Below are positions 32,427 to 39,958 of a DNA stretch of 64,000 bases, one piece after another (position 1 is the first letter of the stretch; each line of letters begins with the position of its first letter). Position numbers and translations under genes: made by a program. The DNA lies in contig JAIQFK010000010.1 in the NCBI GenBank assembly GCA_020073305.1, positions 186,001-250,000 on the forward strand, given 5' to 3'. Origin of the DNA: Terriglobia bacterium (lineage in GTDB: Bacteria; Acidobacteriota; Terriglobia; Bryobacterales; Bryobacteraceae). The notes under the pieces were generated by a model. It did no database searches, was not told where the DNA came from, and saw nothing but the letters and a program-made list of their open reading frames with translations.

Positions 32427-33788
32427 TTGGCATCTACAGCCACTGCCTGCGCTTCTGACACGCTTTACTGCGACCGCGTAAACCCGCGGTGGGTGAGACT
32501 GCTCGACGTTTTGCAGATGAATGTCCGCTACGAGCAGTGCCGCGGAGCGGAGCTTTACACTAGCGACGGCCGGCGCATTCTCGATTTTCTTTCGGGCTAC
32601 TGCGTTCACAACGCCGGACACAACCACCCCGCAATCATCGAAGCAATTCGCGAAGAGTTGGAACGCCGGGGTCCAGCCATGTTGCAGAGCCACGTTCCGG
32701 AACTGGCGGGAGAGCTTGCCGACCGGCTCTGCGCGCGGGCTGGCGGACGCCTGCAGAAGGTTTACTTCTCGAGTTCAGGAAGCGAAGCCATTGAAGCCGC
32801 CATCAAGTTTGCGCGGGCCCACACCGGCCGGGCCGGGTTGCTCTATGCCGGCGGCGCTTTTCATGGCCTGACCTGCGGCGCGCTCTCTCTGATGGGGGAC
32901 CCGTTCTGGCGCGACGGCTTCGGCCCGCTGCTTCCGGACGCGGAAGCGGTTCCCTTCGGCGACTTGCAGGTGCTGGAGCAAAAACTGGCTTCGCGTCGAT
33001 TTGCCGCGCTGATCCTCGAGCCGATTCAGGGCGAAGGCGGAGTCCGCGTGCCGCCGCCTGAGTACCTTCGAACGGCGCAGACACTCTGCAGGCGCTACGG
33101 GACGCTGTTCGTGCTGGATGAAGTCCAGACGGGCATGTACCGGACCGGCCGGTTTCTCGCGGCCCACCATTTTGACGTAGAGCCCGACATGGTCGCGCTC
33201 GCTAAGGCGCTCAGCGGCGGCCTGATTCCGAGCGGAGCTTTGTTGATGTCCGATGCTGTTTACGCTTCCGTCTACGGCTCGATCGATCGCGCGATCGTCC
33301 ACACATCCACATTCAGCGAAAATGCTCTCGCGATGCGGGCGGGTCTGGCGACACTCGACGTGCTCGAACGCGAGCGTCTCGGCGAACGGGCCTTGGCGGC
33401 CGGAGACTTTCTGCGCTCGCGTTTACAGGCGGTGCTTGCTCCTTACGAAATGGTGAAGGAAGTCCGGGGAATTGGACTTTTGAACGGAATCGAATTCCAG
33501 GCGCCTGAGAAGCTGCGCTTGCGGATTCCGTTCGAAACCTTCACGAAAATCCACCCGGGGATGTTCGGACAGGTGCTGGTGATGCGGCTGTTCCGGGACC
33601 AAGGCTTCCTGACGCAGATCTGCGGCAACAACTTCATGGTGTTGAAAGTCGCACCGCCTCTGATTGTCGAGGACCGCCACCTGGACGATTTTGTGCGCGC
33701 GGTGGCCGACGTGGTCGAGTGCATGCATTCCTCGGGCACATTCTGGTCGGAGGCGCTGGGCCTGGCGCGGCGCGTGATCAACATCTGA
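32427..33788 (+). CDS. Class III PLP-dependent aminotransferase
   Basis: A 453-residue fold-type I aminotransferase. Motifs: 'YFSSSGSEAIEAAIKFAR', 'ALILEPIQGEGGV', the cofactor aspartate in 'FVLDEVQTGMYRTG', and the PLP Lys in 'VALAKALSGGLIPSG'. It is like ornithine/4-aminobutyrate or acyl-amine aminotransferases. I chose TTG at 32427 with a GGGGGA site about 8 bp upstream; a GTG at 32331 is the alternative. The FAD oxidoreductase and YceI genes follow at 3 and 34 bp, so the three probably make one transcript. The amino donor and product are unknown. Confidence 0.85.
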   Translation: MASTATACASDTLYCDRVNPRWVRLLDVLQMNVRYEQCRGAELYTSDGRRILDFLSGYCVHNAGHNHPAIIEAIREELERRGPAMLQSHVPELAGELADRLCARAGGRLQKVYFSSSGSEAIEAAIKFARAHTGRAGLLYAGGAFHGLTCGALSLMGDPFWRDGFGPLLPDAEAVPFGDLQVLEQKLASRRFAALILEPIQGEGGVRVPPPEYLRTAQTLCRRYGTLFVLDEVQTGMYRTGRFLAAHHFDVEPDMVALAKALSGGLIPSGALLMSDAVYASVYGSIDRAIVHTSTFSENALAMRAGLATLDVLERERLGERALAAGDFLRSRLQAVLAPYEMVKEVRGIGLLNGIEFQAPEKLRLRIPFETFTKIHPGMFGQVLVMRLFRDQGFLTQICGNNFMVLKVAPPLIVEDRHLDDFVRAVADVVECMHSSGTFWSEALGLARRVINI

Positions 33789-33791
33789 ATC

Positions 33792-34913
33792 ATGTCATTG
33801 CCGCGCGAAACGGACGTTTTCATCGTGGGGGGCGGGCCTGCCGGACTGGCTGCTGCCATTGCGTCGCGCCAAAAAGGATTGCGGGTGATGGTTGCGGACT
33901 GGTCGCATCCTCCCATCGAGAAGCCCTGTGGCGAAGGGCTGATGCCGGATTCGCTCGAAGCGTTGCGCCAACTCGGTGTGACGATCGGCACGGAGCATTC
34001 CTTCCCGCTTCGCGGCATCCGCTTTCTCGCGCCGGGCACCTCGGTGAGCGCGAGTTTTCCATCCGGCTTTGGGTTGGGCATGCGCCGTCCTGCGCTGCAC
34101 CAGTTGCTGGTCGATCGCGCCGCGGAGACAGGTGTGCGGTTCCTTTGGAGTGCGCGCGTGAGCGGTATCAGCGAAGCCGGAGCCATCGTGGATGGCCGGC
34201 TCTTGCGGTCGCGGTGGATTGTCGGCGCCGACGGGCAGAACTCGTATGTCCGGCGCTGGGCGGGTCTCGATGCGTTTGACAGCTACAAACGCCGCTTCGG
34301 CTTCCGGCGGCACTGTCGAGTCAAGCCATGGTCGGACTGCGTCGAGATCTATTGGGGCAACGGATTTCAATTCTATGTAACGCCCGTCAGTCCGGCGGAA
34401 GCCTGCGTGGTTTTGATCTCTCGCGACCGGCACTTGCGGATAGACCGTGCGCTGGCAGGGTTCCCGGAGCTGAGAGACCGCCTGCAACGGTCCGCACGGA
34501 TGGGCGCCGAACGGGGCGCCGTTTCGGTTTCCTGCAGCTTCAAGCGAGTAGTGAGTGGGCAAGTCGCTCTGATCGGCGATGCGTCCGGGTCGGTGGACGC
34601 CATCACGGGCGAAGGGATGTGCCTCGCGTTCCGGCAAGCGCTGCAGCTCGCTGGCGCGCTGGCAGGCGGCGATCTCAGCGCGTATGCCGCCGAACACCGG
34701 AGCCTGATGAGGCGCCCGGATTTCATGGCGGACGCCATGCTCTTGCTCGACCGATTTCCGGGCCTGCGCCACCGGGTGTTGTGCGCGCTTGAGGCCAGAC
34801 CGGCGGTCTTTTCGACGCTGCTGGCTATGCACGTCGGAGAACGATCGCCGGCGGCTCTCGTTACGAGCGCATTTCCTTTCGGTTGGAAGATGCTGACGGC
34901 GGGCCGGGCCTGA
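33792..34913 (+). CDS. FAD-dependent oxidoreductase, geranylgeranyl-reductase/PHBH-like
   Basis: A 373-residue flavoprotein. N-terminal 'FIVGGGPAGLAAAIASR' binds FAD; 'CGEGLMPDSLEAL' and 'VALIGDASGSVDAITGEG' match the FAD/substrate motifs of the geranylgeranyl reductase and aromatic hydroxylase group. Such enzymes reduce isoprenoid chains or oxidise aromatic or alkyl substrates. It begins 3 bp after the aminotransferase stop, so the pair is translationally close and probably acts in one pathway. A reductase that also handles a lipid substrate would agree with a YceI lipid-binding protein next door (inference). Confidence 0.88.
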   Translation: MSLPRETDVFIVGGGPAGLAAAIASRQKGLRVMVADWSHPPIEKPCGEGLMPDSLEALRQLGVTIGTEHSFPLRGIRFLAPGTSVSASFPSGFGLGMRRPALHQLLVDRAAETGVRFLWSARVSGISEAGAIVDGRLLRSRWIVGADGQNSYVRRWAGLDAFDSYKRRFGFRRHCRVKPWSDCVEIYWGNGFQFYVTPVSPAEACVVLISRDRHLRIDRALAGFPELRDRLQRSARMGAERGAVSVSCSFKRVVSGQVALIGDASGSVDAITGEGMCLAFRQALQLAGALAGGDLSAYAAEHRSLMRRPDFMADAMLLLDRFPGLRHRVLCALEARPAVFSTLLAMHVGERSPAALVTSAFPFGWKMLTAGRA

Positions 34914-34947
34914 GCCGATTCATATAATGCAAAATCCGAGGAGAACG

Positions 34948-35532
34948 ATGTATCAGAACGCTCTGGCTCTCATTCTAATCACGTATGCCGCCACGGCAGG
35001 CACCTCCAGCGCCACGGACGAAATCGTGCTGGAACTGGATCCGGCGCAGACCGAAATCCATTTCACTTTGCCTGACATTCTTCATACCGTGCATGGCACC
35101 TTTCAGTTGAAGAGCGGAACTATTCGATTCGATCCCGCAACCGGCAAAGCGAGCGGCGCGGTCATCGTAGACGTGGCCAGCGGTGCGAGCGGCAGCGCGG
35201 CGCGCGACCGCAAAATGCACAAAGACGTTCTGGAGAGCCGGCGTTATCCGGAGGCGGTCTTCACTCCCGAGCGCGTGGAGGGCCGCTTCGCCTCAGAGGG
35301 GGTGGCGGAGTTGCAGGTGCACGGCCTGTTCAAGATTCACGGCGCCGAGCACGAGATGATTTTCCAGACACGGGTGGAGAACAAGGGAGATCTGCTCGTC
35401 GCGAACCTGCATTCGGTCATGCCCTACGCGCAGTGGGGCGTGAAAAACCCCAGCACGTTCATCCTGCGGGTTAGCGATAAGGTCCAGCTCGATATTCGCG
35501 CCACCGGGCATACTCACCTGGGAACGAACTGA
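34948..35532 (+). CDS. YceI-family periplasmic lipid-binding protein
   Basis: A 194-residue exported lipocalin-like barrel: signal peptide 'ALALILITYAATAGTSS', then the YceI pattern 'LDPAQTEIHFTLPDILHTVHG' with the 'SGAVIVDVASGASGS' and 'RRYPEAVFTPERVEG' repeats. Members bind polyisoprenoid or other amphiphilic molecules in an internal cavity. The ATG at 34948 has AGGAG 7 bp upstream, so an extended frame from 34927 is rejected. It sits behind an aminotransferase and an FAD reductase, which together could build or modify a lipid-like compound. Confidence 0.9.
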   Translation: MYQNALALILITYAATAGTSSATDEIVLELDPAQTEIHFTLPDILHTVHGTFQLKSGTIRFDPATGKASGAVIVDVASGASGSAARDRKMHKDVLESRRYPEAVFTPERVEGRFASEGVAELQVHGLFKIHGAEHEMIFQTRVENKGDLLVANLHSVMPYAQWGVKNPSTFILRVSDKVQLDIRATGHTHLGTN

Positions 35533-35549
35533 AATAGACTTAGACGACG

Positions 35550-36059
35550 TTATTGGCCGTTCAGCGACGGGTTGATCCCGGTCGTCGGGTCCTGGGTATT
35601 CGTGCCGGTGATCTGAGGCCCGTACGCCGACGACGCATCCGTCCGGGTAGACTCGGGGCTGTGATGGACGTGGTGGCCGCCATGATGGTGGTGGCTGAAG
35701 ATTCCTGCCTGCTGGAGAGCCTGGGGCGAAGGCAACTGTCCTGTAGTCCCAGCGTTCTGGAACTGGCTTGCGAGCTGGTTGAGCTGGTTCGCGCGCGACG
35801 AATCGCCTTGGCTTTGGGCGTCCTTTGCTGCCTGTTGTAGCTTGTTCGCAATGTTTGTGGTGATCTGCTGGAACTGGCCCGGATTCTGCTGCTGAACTTG
35901 TTGCAGCATGCTGAGAAACACGGCCGTGGGCGAGATATCCGCCGTGCTGTCCTGCGGCGTGGTGGTCGACGACACTGTACTGGAGTTTCCGGCAGACGCG
36001 TTGTTGCTCACCGGCTGAAACAAGCTGGGCTGTAGACTTGTAAGCGGATTAATAGTCAT
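35550..36059 (-). CDS. Low-complexity His/Gln/Ser-rich hypothetical protein
   Basis: A 169-residue protein with a Ser/Thr/Asn-rich N-terminus, a helix ('FLSMLQQVQQQNPGQFQQIT', 'QGDSSRANQLNQLASQFQ') and a His cluster 'HHHHGGHHVHH' at about residue 125, then a Thr-rich tail. No signal peptide. The His cluster could bind metal, and the Gln-rich helices suggest self-association, like some cytoskeletal or surface regulators. No family recognised. It runs convergent to the YceI gene. Confidence 0.65.
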   Translation of the reverse strand: MTINPLTSLQPSLFQPVSNNASAGNSSTVSSTTTPQDSTADISPTAVFLSMLQQVQQQNPGQFQQITTNIANKLQQAAKDAQSQGDSSRANQLNQLASQFQNAGTTGQLPSPQALQQAGIFSHHHHGGHHVHHSPESTRTDASSAYGPQITGTNTQDPTTGINPSLNGQ

Positions 36060-36247
36060 GGCCTTGCTTAAGCAACTGCCTGGCCCGGCCTAACTGCATG
36101 AAAAGAGAGGTCTAGCTGCCGGATGTGGGTGGCAAAGCCATGACATCGCTAAACTCCTGACGGCATGCCTGGCCGTAACCCTTGATCTCCTTGCCTTGCC
36201 CCTCCGCCACGCGATAGCATAGGCCTCTTCTGAGGAGAGCGAAGTTG

Positions 36248-37216
36248 ATGATCAAACGCCGCATCTGGATTCTGAGTATATTTGCGCTCCTTACCGCGCT
36301 GGCCTTCTTTGTGGCCGCCGGCGACGTGGCGCCAGGAACCGTGAAACAGATTGTTCCGGGCGTCTGGTTTCGTGAAGGCGAAATCCACACGCTGGGACAT
36401 TGCAACAACGCCATCATCGAGATGAAGGATTACCTCATCGTGGTGGATGCGAATTTCCCGAGCGGCGCGCGTGCGGTGATGGACGCAGCCAAGAAAGTGT
36501 CCAACAAGCCGGTGAAGTACGTCTTCGATACTCACCACCACGGCGACCACGCGTATGGCAACCCCGTTTGGACGCAAGCCGGCTCCATCACGCTGGCTTA
36601 CAAGGGTGTGGCCGAGGAAATGAAGCGCTACGAACCTAAACGCTGGCAGGATACGGCCAAGGAGCGCAAGGATGTTGGGGAGCTGAACCTCGCGAATCCC
36701 GAGCCACCCAAGCAGACGTTCGATAAGAGCCCGTTCATCCTGAAGGATGACACGCGCGAGGTGCGCTTTTACTTCTTTGGCTGGGCGCACACGCGCGGCG
36801 ATGGTTTCGTCTACCTGCCCAAAGAAAAGGTATTGTGTTCCGGTGACGCAGGTGTAAACGGCGCCTACAACTACACCGCCGATGGGAACATTGGCAATTG
36901 GCCGAAAGTAATGGAAGCCGCGCAGAAGCTCGATGTGACGCATGTGCTCCCGGGACACGGTGGTTCAGGCGGTAAGGAAGTCCTGGAAGGGCAAAAACAG
37001 TTCATGATCGAACTGCACCGTGCGGTCGAGGCCGCCGTGAAGCAGGGCAAGAAACTTGACGACATCGTTAAGAAGGACGGAACCAAGCTGGTTTCCACCA
37101 GCATCCAGCTCCCCGACAGCGTGAAAAACTGGGTGGGGGAGGGCCTGCCCGACCAGGTCCGCGACGCCTACGAAGAAATCACGCAGCACAAGCCGATTGG
37201 AAACGTGCCTCACTAG
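36248..37216 (+). CDS. Exported MBL-fold metallohydrolase
   Basis: A 322-residue metallo-beta-lactamase-fold protein with signal sequence ('IWILSIFALLTALAFFVAAG'). The metal site is 'TRDG'-free but intact: 'THHHGDHAYGNPV' (HxHxDH), then 'CSGDAGVNGAYNY' with the bridging Asp, and 'VLPGHGGSGGKEV' with a further His. Resembles subclass B3-like or lactonase-type periplasmic enzymes. The ATG at 36248 (or TTG at 36245) follows GAGGAG by about 10 bp. The gene ends 14 bp before the Hod-like gene on the same strand, so they may be co-expressed. Substrate unknown. Confidence 0.85.
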   Translation: MIKRRIWILSIFALLTALAFFVAAGDVAPGTVKQIVPGVWFREGEIHTLGHCNNAIIEMKDYLIVVDANFPSGARAVMDAAKKVSNKPVKYVFDTHHHGDHAYGNPVWTQAGSITLAYKGVAEEMKRYEPKRWQDTAKERKDVGELNLANPEPPKQTFDKSPFILKDDTREVRFYFFGWAHTRGDGFVYLPKEKVLCSGDAGVNGAYNYTADGNIGNWPKVMEAAQKLDVTHVLPGHGGSGGKEVLEGQKQFMIELHRAVEAAVKQGKKLDDIVKKDGTKLVSTSIQLPDSVKNWVGEGLPDQVRDAYEEITQHKPIGNVPH

Positions 37217-37230
37217 AGATCGCCGCGGCC

Positions 37231-38019
37231 ATGAGCTTCACAACGGCCAACGGAATCCGAATCGCCTACGACGATGTAGGCGAGGAAGAGCCGGCTCTCC
37301 TGTTTCTTCCGGGCTGGTGCGTTAACCGGTCGGTCTTCCGGGATCTCATCAGCCGCACGAGCCAGCGGCGCCGTTCGCTGGCTTTGGATTGGCCGGGGCA
37401 TGGCGGCTCGGATGCGTCCGCGCGGGATTTCGGCGCGAAAGAACTCTTCCAGGCAGCCAAGGCGGTGATCGAGGCGAGTGGCGCGGCGGCGGTTGTGCCG
37501 GTAGCGCTGGCTCACTCCGGCTGGGTGGCGCTCGAACTGCGCCGTAGACTGGGCCGCCGAATTCCGAAACTTGTGCTTCTCGACTGGATCGTCACCGAAC
37601 CGCCACCGCCATTCCTCGACACGCTCCGCGGTATGCAATCGGCCGAGCACTGGAAGCAGACCGTAAATGAAACTCTGGCCATGTGGCTGCATGGCGTCGA
37701 GAATCCAGCCTTGAAGCAATTTGTTCAGGACGAGATTGCCCCGTATGGAAAGCCGATGTGGGCTCGGGCCGCGCGTGAGATCAGTGCGGCGTACCAGAAG
37801 GAGGGCAGCCCCATGCAGGCGCTCTCGCACCTGTTGCCGGCCATCCCGGTCCTGCACCTCTATGCACAGCCCTCGGACGCCGCTTATCTGAATGCGCAGC
37901 AGGCGTTCGCGGCGAGTCATCCGTGGTTCCGCGTGCGCCGCGTGAAGGCGAGCAGCCATTTCCCGATGTTCGAAGTGCCGGATGAAATGGCCGGAGCGAT
38001 CGAGCAGTTCGCCGGCTGA
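37231..38019 (+). CDS. Alpha/beta-hydrolase-fold protein resembling cofactor-free Hod/Qdo dioxygenases
   Basis: A 262-residue protein. It resembles, segment for segment, what I remember of 1H-3-hydroxy-4-oxoquinaldine 2,4-dioxygenase: 'LFLPGWCVNRSVFRDLI', 'LLDWIVTEPPPPFLDTL', 'YQKEGSPMQALSHLLP' and 'ASHPWFRVRRVKASSHFPMF'. The general-base His is retained in 'SSHFPMF' and its Asp partner in 'LLDW'. The nucleophile elbow reads 'ALAHSGWVALEL', with Ala where Hod has Ser, so it is not a classical esterase. It could cleave N-heteroaromatic rings without metal or cofactor, like PQS-degrading enzymes, but the exact substrate is unknown. It lies between the MBL gene and hyuA on the same strand. Confidence 0.8.
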   Translation: MSFTTANGIRIAYDDVGEEEPALLFLPGWCVNRSVFRDLISRTSQRRRSLALDWPGHGGSDASARDFGAKELFQAAKAVIEASGAAAVVPVALAHSGWVALELRRRLGRRIPKLVLLDWIVTEPPPPFLDTLRGMQSAEHWKQTVNETLAMWLHGVENPALKQFVQDEIAPYGKPMWARAAREISAAYQKEGSPMQALSHLLPAIPVLHLYAQPSDAAYLNAQQAFAASHPWFRVRRVKASSHFPMFEVPDEMAGAIEQFAG

Positions 38020-38053
38020 GCGCCGCCTCGGCCGTTTGATACGATGCTGAATC

Positions 38054-39958
38054 GTGCGCATCGGCATCGACACTGGCGGAACATTTACCGACTTCGTTGT
38101 GCTGCGCGATGACGGCTCGATCGAGAGCTTTAAGCTTCGCTCCAATCCCGGCTCGCCGGCGCGGGTGATTCTCGATGGTCTGAGCCGGATCGGCGCTTCC
38201 GCCCGCACGGAAGTCGTTCACGGCTCGACCGTCGCTACCAATGCACTGCTCGAACGCAAAGGTGCGCGGACCGCGTTGGTCGCCACCCAGGGTTTCACAG
38301 ATCTGGTTCGCATCGGCCGCCAGAACCGAGCGCAGCTCTACAATCTGACTCCGCCGCTCAAACGCCACCTGGTGCCACCCTCGCTGTGCTTCGGCATTGC
38401 TGAAAGGGCCTACTTCGACGGCTCCATAGGCAAACGGCCCCCCCGCCAGGAGCTGGCACGATTGAAAGCGCGGTTACACAGAGCCGGCGTCGAATCCGTG
38501 GCGATCTGCTTTTTGCACTCGTACGAGAACGCGGAAAACGAACAAGCTGCGGCGCGCGCTCTGGGCGGTGAGCATTACCTCTGCTGTTCGCATGAAGTCT
38601 CGCCCGAGTTCCGCGAGTACGAGCGTGCTTCGACCACTCTGATCAACGCGTATGTGGGCCCGCTCATGGACGCCTATCTTTCCGAGCTGGACCGGTCCAG
38701 CCGGCAACGCATCTCCATTCTGCAATCGAACGGCGGATTCATCACGGCAGCAGAAGCGCGGCGTCACGCGGTTCGGACGATCCTCTCCGGGCCGGCCGGC
38801 GGCGTGGTGGGCGCAGGCGCGGCGTCGCGCTGGAGCGGCTTCGAGCGCGCCCTCACCTTCGACATGGGCGGCACCTCTACGGACGTCAGCCTGTGGGAAG
38901 GCTCGCTTCGCCTGGCCATGGATGCTTCGGTGGATGGAATGCCGGTGCGCGTCCCCATGCTCGATATCCACACGGTAGGCGCGGGCGGCGGGTCGATTGC
39001 GCGCGTGGATGAGGGCGGCCTGCTGCGCGTGGGACCGGAGAGCGCGGGCGCCGATCCCGGTCCGGCATGTTATGGCGCGGGTGAGCGGGCGACGGTAACC
39101 GACGCGCATGTGGTGCTCGGCCGCATTGCGCCCGACCAGTTTCTCGGCGGCGAGATGCAGATTGATGCGGCGCGGGCGGCCGCGGCGGTGGATCACATTG
39201 CGCGCCTTCTTCGGCGGGACCGGGTCGCCGTAGCGCAAGGGATCGTGCGCGTTGCCAATGCCAATATGGAGCGGGCCATACGCGTGGTGTCGGTCGAGCG
39301 CGGGCGCGATCCGCGCGATTTCCCGCTGGTTGCCTTCGGCGGTTGTGGCGGCTTGCACGCCTGCGAAATGGCGGAAGAGCTCGGAATTCGAACGGTGATC
39401 GTGCCGCGATTGGCCGGCGCTCTGTCGGCGCTTGGCATGCTGCTGGCCGATCGTGTGCGCGACTACTCGGCGGGCGTGCTCGATCCGTCGCACATTGAAA
39501 AGCGGTTTGCGCAGCTCGAACGCACCGCGCGTCATGATATGCCGGGCGCAACGCTGGAGCGCATGGCCGACGTCCGCTACGTGGGCCAGAGTTACGAACT
39601 GACCCTTCCATGGGGCGGCTCGTTTCATGAGGAGCACCAGCGGATCTATGGTTACTGTGACCGTGCGCGGCCAACGGAGATCGTGACGGTTCGAGTGCGG
39701 GCAAAGATCGCAGTGGCAAAACCTGAGCCGGCTAGACTGGCGCGCGCCCAGCTGCGGCGGAAGCCGGAATTACGGCGGGTGTTCGCCGGCGGCAAGTTTC
39801 GCCTGCTCCCTGTGTTTGAGCGGGAGCAGGTTCGCCAGCGCGGCGAAAAGGGTCCGGCACTGGTAGTAGACTACGGCGCGACAACGCTGATCCCTGCCGG
39901 CTGGAGGTTCGCCGTGGATCGGGTGGGAAATCTGGCGGCCCGGCGACACAACCCCTAA
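38054..39958 (+). CDS. Hydantoinase/oxoprolinase subunit A (HyuA-like)
   Basis: A 634-residue member of the HyuA family that hydrolyses cyclic amides (hydantoin, 5-oxoproline) with ATP. It begins 'RIGIDTGGTFTDFVVL', then 'STVATNALLERKGART' and 'LTFDMGGTSTDVSLWEG', the actin-like ATPase signature motifs, and 'GGSIARVDEGGLLRVGPES'. The family normally needs a separate HyuB subunit, yet no hyuB gene is adjacent; the downstream gene is on the opposite strand. The GTG at 38054 is the start. It lies behind a Hod-like dioxygenase gene, raising the idea of a heterocyclic-amide breakdown unit, but nothing proves a shared pathway. Confidence 0.9.
   Translation: MRIGIDTGGTFTDFVVLRDDGSIESFKLRSNPGSPARVILDGLSRIGASARTEVVHGSTVATNALLERKGARTALVATQGFTDLVRIGRQNRAQLYNLTPPLKRHLVPPSLCFGIAERAYFDGSIGKRPPRQELARLKARLHRAGVESVAICFLHSYENAENEQAAARALGGEHYLCCSHEVSPEFREYERASTTLINAYVGPLMDAYLSELDRSSRQRISILQSNGGFITAAEARRHAVRTILSGPAGGVVGAGAASRWSGFERALTFDMGGTSTDVSLWEGSLRLAMDASVDGMPVRVPMLDIHTVGAGGGSIARVDEGGLLRVGPESAGADPGPACYGAGERATVTDAHVVLGRIAPDQFLGGEMQIDAARAAAAVDHIARLLRRDRVAVAQGIVRVANANMERAIRVVSVERGRDPRDFPLVAFGGCGGLHACEMAEELGIRTVIVPRLAGALSALGMLLADRVRDYSAGVLDPSHIEKRFAQLERTARHDMPGATLERMADVRYVGQSYELTLPWGGSFHEEHQRIYGYCDRARPTEIVTVRVRAKIAVAKPEPARLARAQLRRKPELRRVFAGGKFRLLPVFEREQVRQRGEKGPALVVDYGATTLIPAGWRFAVDRVGNLAARRHNP

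Noticed and set aside
33795-34832. 345-codon minus-strand frame opposite the FAD oxidoreductase
   Set aside because: No signature motif; the plus-strand gene has intact FAD-binding motifs.
37231-38019. Classical serine esterase/lipase
   Set aside because: The nucleophile elbow lacks a clear GxSxG and the alignment points to Ala at the Ser position, while the His-Asp pair fits Hod-type dioxygenases.
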